This document shows, in pieces, positions 60,947 through 64,000 of a DNA stretch of 64,000 bases. The notes under the pieces are model-generated. The model was given only the letters and a program-made list of their open reading frames with translations. It was not told the origin of the DNA and did not search any database. The stretch is taken from the NCBI RefSeq assembly GCF_900176335.1, contig NZ_FWXW01000001.1, forward strand, positions 372,001 through 436,000, written 5' to 3'. The stretch is from Papillibacter cinnamivorans DSM 12816 (GTDB lineage: Bacteria > Bacillota > Clostridia > Oscillospirales > Oscillospiraceae). How positions within the stretch are numbered: the stretch's first letter is position 1; the number at the start of each line of letters is the position of its first letter. A program made the position numbers and the translations under genes.

Positions 60947-62407
60947 CTAGTACGATAGATAGCTGTCGTCCGGTTCTCCGCCCACAAGGTAATCCTCATA
61001 AGTGCTTACTGCGTGTCCTGCGCGTTCAATCGAAGGTTCCGGCATTGACTGCGCCTCTTCCGGTTTCATAGTTCTGGACTGGACGTAATACCGAAGCGCG
61101 TCGCAGATGTGGGTGATGTTGTGCGGCTCCGTGTCGCAGTCGTTCGGATTCTTTTCCGAGGTTTGCAGCATGGGAAGATTTTCAATCAGCTGCGGACAGT
61201 TTGACATAATCTGGAGCATCGGGATTCCGTCTACAGAAGATGGAGACAATGCCTCTTTCAGCATCATCCAGCCCTGTACACGGCTGTTGTTCGCCCGGAC
61301 AAGCGGAACGCCGTTTTCAAAGAACACGTCCGCCATGATCTTTCCGGTGTCCTTTTGGGTGCTCCACACATCCGGCGGTGCTATCGTGTACGGAATGTTT
61401 TCGCTTTGCAGCGTGTGTTCCTTGATTGCGTCGGCGGCTTCACTTACCGTAAGTCCTCTGCCGCCTTCAAGGTCCTTGCCCATCTGGTACTCTCGGTACA
61501 CATAGGACCGCCCCTTGTAGTCCACAGCCACCCACAATACCGCCAGCATGTCCAAACCGTAGTCGATAACCCGGTAACGTCCCCACCCTGCCGGTATCGG
61601 GAACGAGTCCACAACATGTACCTTGGGATCAAATTCCTCAAAAAACTGACCGCCGAGAGCGTTCCAGTCTCCGTCACGGTGCGCCTTGCGTATCTTTTCA
61701 GGAAGAAGATTCAGCTGTTTTACATAGTCCGGCGAATGCTCCAGCATGACCTTGTTGTCATATACCGTCGCCGGAATAAACAGGTAATCGTCCGGGTTTT
61801 CGTCGTTCTCCGGGTGTTCTTTGTCGCGTCGGAAGTTTCTGTCTATGAATAGCCGCTTTACCCATTGATGCCCGATTCCTCCGGGGTTACAGGTAAGGTA
61901 AAACCGCTTGGGATAATCATTGACGGCACGGAGGCAAGCGCCTAATGTTCTGAATTCATCCTCTGCAAACTGCGTTGCTTCGTCGATGAAAACAATGTCA
62001 TACTCCTTGCCTTGGTAATCGTCCAGCGCCCTCTTATCGTTCAGGTGTCCGAACTTGATCGTGGAACCATTGTAGAAAAAGAAGGTGTAAACAGAGGATG
62101 TGTATTCTCCAACTACATCAGGAATCATTCGGCACATCGGCTGTATCAGCATTTCATATAGCTGTGTATACTTCCGGCGCATAATGAGAATCTTGATTCC
62201 AGGGTAATTCAAGGCAAGCAATGTACTTTTTGCGATTACGGACCAGGTTTTACCGCCGCCTCTGGCCCCTCCGTAACAGACATATTTGTTTGTCGCTGTT
62301 AGAAACCGTTCCTGCTTTGGATTCGGGCCTGTGGATGTAAAAGCAATCTCAACATCCTGTGATCCTCTGCGTGGCATATTCTGAAATTTCTTAGCCGGAT
62401 TCGGCAT
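60947..62407 (-). CDS. terL: Phage terminase large subunit
   Basis: A 486-aa packaging motor. The ATPase has Walker A GGARGGGKT (46-54), an arginine-rich RRKYTQLYEM segment, Walker B DIVFIDEATQ and coupling motif YLTCNPGG. The RNase-H-like nuclease domain has RVIDYGLDMLAVLWVAVD and HICDALRYYVQ acidic residues. The start at 62407 is chosen with GGAGGGG just upstream; earlier in-frame codons lack a site. It ends in TAG, the only large phage gene here that does. Confidence 0.93.
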   Translation of the reverse strand: MPNPAKKFQNMPRRGSQDVEIAFTSTGPNPKQERFLTATNKYVCYGGARGGGKTWSVIAKSTLLALNYPGIKILIMRRKYTQLYEMLIQPMCRMIPDVVGEYTSSVYTFFFYNGSTIKFGHLNDKRALDDYQGKEYDIVFIDEATQFAEDEFRTLGACLRAVNDYPKRFYLTCNPGGIGHQWVKRLFIDRNFRRDKEHPENDENPDDYLFIPATVYDNKVMLEHSPDYVKQLNLLPEKIRKAHRDGDWNALGGQFFEEFDPKVHVVDSFPIPAGWGRYRVIDYGLDMLAVLWVAVDYKGRSYVYREYQMGKDLEGGRGLTVSEAADAIKEHTLQSENIPYTIAPPDVWSTQKDTGKIMADVFFENGVPLVRANNSRVQGWMMLKEALSPSSVDGIPMLQIMSNCPQLIENLPMLQTSEKNPNDCDTEPHNITHICDALRYYVQSRTMKPEEAQSMPEPSIERAGHAVSTYEDYLVGGEPDDSYLSY

Positions 62408-62517
62408 AGCCCCTCCACTTTGACGTTGACTAACTTTGACCTTTGTAATCAAAAGAAATGCGGTTTCCTTTATCCCCGCAAGGTATTCGGTTTAAGCGTT
62501 CACTACCGACAAGCTAA

Positions 62518-62605
62518 TGGAAGAGAAGGTGGGATTTGAACCCACGGTGCTTTCGCACAACGGTTTTCGGGACCGCCATCATAAACCGGACTCGACCACT
62601 TCTCC
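62518..62605 (-). tRNA. tRNA-Ser (CGA anticodon) with C at position 33
   Basis: An 88-nt class II tRNA with encoded CCA. Acceptor GGAGAAG pairs with CTTCTCT (G1-U72 wobble). The D-stem is GTC/GAT, anticodon stem GCGGT/ACCGT with loop CCCGAAA (anticodon CGA), the long variable arm TGTGCGAAAGCACC, and T-arm GTGGG-TTCAAAT-CCCAC. Position 33, almost always U, is C. It lies in the phage late operon between the terminase subunits. Confidence 0.85.
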
Positions 62606-62612
62606 GCATAAA

Positions 62613-62698
62613 TGGAGGAAGATGCAGGATTCGAACCTGCGGTACTTTCGTACTCCAATTTAGCAAACTGGTGCAATAAGCCTCTCTGCCAATCTTCC
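62613..62698 (-). tRNA. tRNA-Ser (GCT anticodon)
   Basis: An 86-nt class II tRNA with encoded CCA. Acceptor GGAAGAT/ATCTTCC, D-stem GCA/TGC, anticodon stem CCAGT/ATTGG with loop TTGCTAA (anticodon GCT), variable arm AGTACGAAAGTACC and T-arm GCAGG-TTCGAAT-CCTGC are all intact. It is 7 bp from the first tRNA. Both read serine codons. Confidence 0.93.
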
Positions 62699-62751
62699 AT
62701 AATAATAAGTAATTGGGGCAATGGACTTCCACCATTGCATGACCGGCATCC

Positions 62752-62913
62752 CTACAAACGCCCTCCGGTTTTATGAGCCACTTCGGCACCCCGGCAATTA
62801 TCCGGTCTTATGATATAAGCGTCTTTGAGGTTATCCGATTTCAACGACATTCTTTCAGCCGTATAAGCACCAACGTAAACGCTGGTAAACCCCTTGCTAA
62901 TTAATTCCGCCAC
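62752..62913 (-). CDS. Possible 53-aa phage protein
   Basis: A GTG-started frame (VAELISKGFTSVYVGAYTAE ... DAYIIRPDNCRGAEVAHKTG GRL) upstream of the tRNAs in the late operon. Its composition is protein-like, but there is no ribosome site and the frame is open for only a few codons before the GTG. Part of the same DNA (62708-62790) has a vaguely tRNA-like outline. Kept as a weak call. Confidence 0.3.
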   Translation of the reverse strand: MAELISKGFTSVYVGAYTAERMSLKSDNLKDAYIIRPDNCRGAEVAHKTGGRL

Positions 62914-62939
62914 CCAATTACTTTTGTTTTAATACCAGT

Positions 62940-63159
62940 TAATGGAACCTTTTTTGTTTTTTCTGAAAAATTTTTGGAATCGGGAAATTTCTGAGCGGAT
63001 GTGAGTCATGCCTCCTACGTCACTCCTGAGCGAAGGCCCCCACTTTTTTCCCTAGGGGGTATGGGGTGGGGTTGCCGGTTTGCCGCCTTGCTATCAGCTA
63101 TCCCACCGGCAAGCACCTGTCATTATTGATATGCAGTGCTTAAAACATCATTTTGCCAA
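62940..63159. other. Non-coding segment between terminase genes
   Basis: No credible frame. It contains a G-rich tract (GGGGGTATGGGGTGGGG, 63055-63071). Lying between terS and terL, it is a reasonable place for a packaging (pac/cos) site, but I see no defined motif. Confidence 0.35.
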
Positions 63160-63210
63160 TTGACTTGTGGTATCGCAACTGTGCAGTTATGATACCGGAT
63201 CAACAGTCAA
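63160..63210. repeat. Interrupted inverted repeat beside terS
   Basis: TTGACT...GGTATC...AACTG pairs outward-in with CAGTT...GATACC...AGTCAA. It lies 44 bp after the terS stop. Nearby, GATTGCAAT occurs twice in direct order (63212-63220, 63245-63253). A packaging recognition site or processing hairpin is possible. Confidence 0.5.
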
Positions 63211-63253
63211 GTGATTGCAATGCTTTGATCGGTGTCACAACATAGGATTGCAA

Positions 63254-63688
63254 TCATCTGCCGAAATCTTGTGCTTTATCGGGTGGAACACCGAAGTTAA
63301 GGTTGACAGTGACACCAGATCCACCCTTACCGGCAGCAACAGCCGCTTTGTCAACCAGGACTGCATAAGAGGTTATGGCCTGTAACCCCGTCATGGATTC
63401 TATGACTTTTGGGTCTTCTGCCCTGGCAAGAAGTCTGTCAATCAGCTTCTGTTGTCTCGGTGCTTCCCTATTGATGTAATCCAGGACTGTTTCGGCCTGT
63501 TCCTGTTTTGCAGCATCGAGCCTTGCCATTTTGTCCGGATTCTTCTTCTTCATTGACTTGATAATGTTGTAAACAGTTCTGGTTGGTATGTCATATTTTT
63601 TGGCAACCATTACGCCATTTCCCGTGATTGCATAATCGGCAACAACAGCATCGCGCATTGCTTCGCTGTATTTGCTACCAGATGCCAT
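63254..63688 (-). CDS. terS: Phage terminase small subunit
   Basis: A 144-aa protein: an N-terminal helix-turn-helix (AMRDAVVADYAITGNGVMVA, KKYDIPTRTVYNIIKSMKKK) followed by a helical oligomerisation region (LDYINREAPRQQKLIDRLLA) and a short beta tail (SGVTVNLNFGVPP). This is the normal small-terminase plan. It is the first gene of the visible late operon, with GAGGAGG about 8 nt upstream. It recognises phage DNA for packaging by TerL. Confidence 0.82.
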   Translation of the reverse strand: MASGSKYSEAMRDAVVADYAITGNGVMVAKKYDIPTRTVYNIIKSMKKKNPDKMARLDAAKQEQAETVLDYINREAPRQQKLIDRLLARAEDPKVIESMTGLQAITSYAVLVDKAAVAAGKGGSGVTVNLNFGVPPDKAQDFGR

Positions 63689-63802
63689 GCTGTTGCCTCC
63701 TCTGTTATTAATGGTTGTGTTGTCTTGTTGAGCTGCGCCGTAGGGTCACGGCGCTTTCCGTTCACTCGCCAACGACTTGCTTTGCATTGTGTTTTTCGCA
63801 AA

Positions 63803-63833
63803 TAAAAAAGCACTGCATGTGTGATGCAATGCT
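63803..63833 (-). terminator. Terminator upstream of terS
   Basis: On the minus strand AGCATTGCAT and ATGCAGTGCT pair around a 5-nt loop and are followed by TTTTTTATTTG. It lies 115 bp before the terS start, between that gene and a possible promoter further right. Confidence 0.8.
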
Positions 63834-63879
63834 GGTCGGTGTTGTCGTTGTCTCGTTCGCTGCGTTTCCTTTCTTACTT

Positions 63880-63911
63880 ACAATAATTGTGCAAAAAATC
63901 GATTTTGTCAA
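63880..63911 (-). promoter_or_regulatory. Possible phage late promoter
   Basis: A perfect -35 TTGACA (63911-63906 on the minus strand). The -10 is poor (AATTAT at 17-nt spacing or TATTGT at 20 nt). It faces terS with a terminator in between. Weak on its own. Confidence 0.35.
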
Positions 63912-64000
63912 CAGGTTAGTTGCAACTATTTAGTACAAGTGTTCTATTTTCTCCGTATTGCACAAATTACTCCCTTATTTTCTGTGCATTTTATGTATTG

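Larger units (their letters stand above)
36340..64000. mobile_element. AT-rich island and prophage (left part; right end outside the window)
   Basis: Base composition drops sharply near 36.34 kb. The segment contains decayed small frames, a tRNA-like fragment, a Mokosh-type defence pair and a complete phage late operon reading right to left, from small terminase (63.7 kb) to endolysin (42.5 kb). There is no tail-tube or tape-measure gene; portal, gp10-like and gp4-like proteins indicate a short-tailed phage. Integrase, repressor and replication genes must lie to the right of the window. The exact left att site is unresolved. Confidence 0.85.

Noticed and set aside
60947-62407. Possible TAG recoding in the phage (prompted by the TAG-split frame at 36606)
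   Set aside because: Large terminase ends in TAG directly before the ribosome site of the next gene, so TAG works as a stop here; the other late genes use TAA or TGA.
62708-62790. A third tRNA-like outline next to the two tRNA-Ser genes
   Set aside because: A D-arm-like segment and a GCAATGG/CCATTGC stem are present, but the T-loop lacks TTCRA, the anticodon stem needs an 8-base loop and the acceptor strands do not pair.
42513-64000. Long-tailed (sipho/myovirus) prophage
   Set aside because: No tape-measure, tail-tube, baseplate or sheath genes occur between connector and lysis genes; gp10-like and internal virion proteins fit a short-tailed phage.
1-64000. CRISPR arrays, rRNA genes, T-boxes
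   Set aside because: No regularly spaced repeats, rRNA segments or T-box specifier structures were seen on either strand.

Overview
The window looks like the chromosome of a spore-forming, GC-rich member of the Clostridia (Oscillospiraceae-like by gene content). The evidence is a spoIVA gene, a glycine riboswitch, attenuator-controlled ABC-F resistance, sigma-54/BKACE catabolism and Firmicutes-style ribosome binding sites. The species is inference. From about 36.34 kb the sequence turns distinctly AT-rich. From about 42.5 kb to the right edge it is a prophage whose late genes all read right to left and whose early end lies outside the window.

Region 1 (0-16 kb) is accessory chromosome. It holds a truncated spoIVA, a large GT39 membrane glycosyltransferase, and a tandem glycine riboswitch with promoter and terminator but no plausible target gene. 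An IS110 transposon with a candidate bridge-RNA hairpin follows, then a PD-(D/E)XK-like protein, a Rieske ferredoxin and a divergent YeiH exporter/LysR pair. An HNH endonuclease gene is broken by a 159-bp MITE-like element. A GH3 lipoprotein, a subtilase lipoprotein and an Lsa-type ABC-F gene come next; the ABC-F gene sits behind a six-codon leader peptide and terminator. An XRE/small-protein pair with twin operators and a second attenuated gene (a methyltransferase) close the region.

Region 2 (16-36 kb) carries a DMT exporter and a sigma-54-controlled keto-acid locus: BKACE plus ketopantoate-reductase-like genes, a PAS/AAA+ activator, and a metallo-beta-lactamase/YaaH-like transporter pair. 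Three near-consensus -24/-12 promoters lie beside it. An AbrB-ABC transporter operon, a CPBP protease with an XRE regulator, a lipoprotein, an SDR, a complete livJHMGF-type importer and a MerR regulator follow.

Region 3 (36.3-42.5 kb) is a decaying AT-rich junction with nonsense-interrupted small ORFs and a tRNA-3'-half-like sequence. Next to it is a two-gene module: a protein kinase fused to a UPF1/COG1112-type helicase, overlapped by a PLD-like protein. This matches the published architecture of the type I Mokosh anti-phage system. It is separated from the phage late operon by strong hairpins and lies past the lysis genes, the usual place for prophage cargo.

Region 4 (42.5-64 kb) is the late operon of a short-tailed (podovirus-like) prophage. 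In transcription order it encodes small terminase, two tRNA-Ser, large terminase, portal, scaffold, a capsid with a C-terminal chitobiase-like domain, head-tail adaptor, P22 gp10-like tail protein, fibre, two internal virion proteins (one of 1859 aa), more tail proteins, holin, a subtilisin-like protease with an SLH-like tail, and an M15 endolysin. A promoter-terminator arrangement precedes the small terminase.
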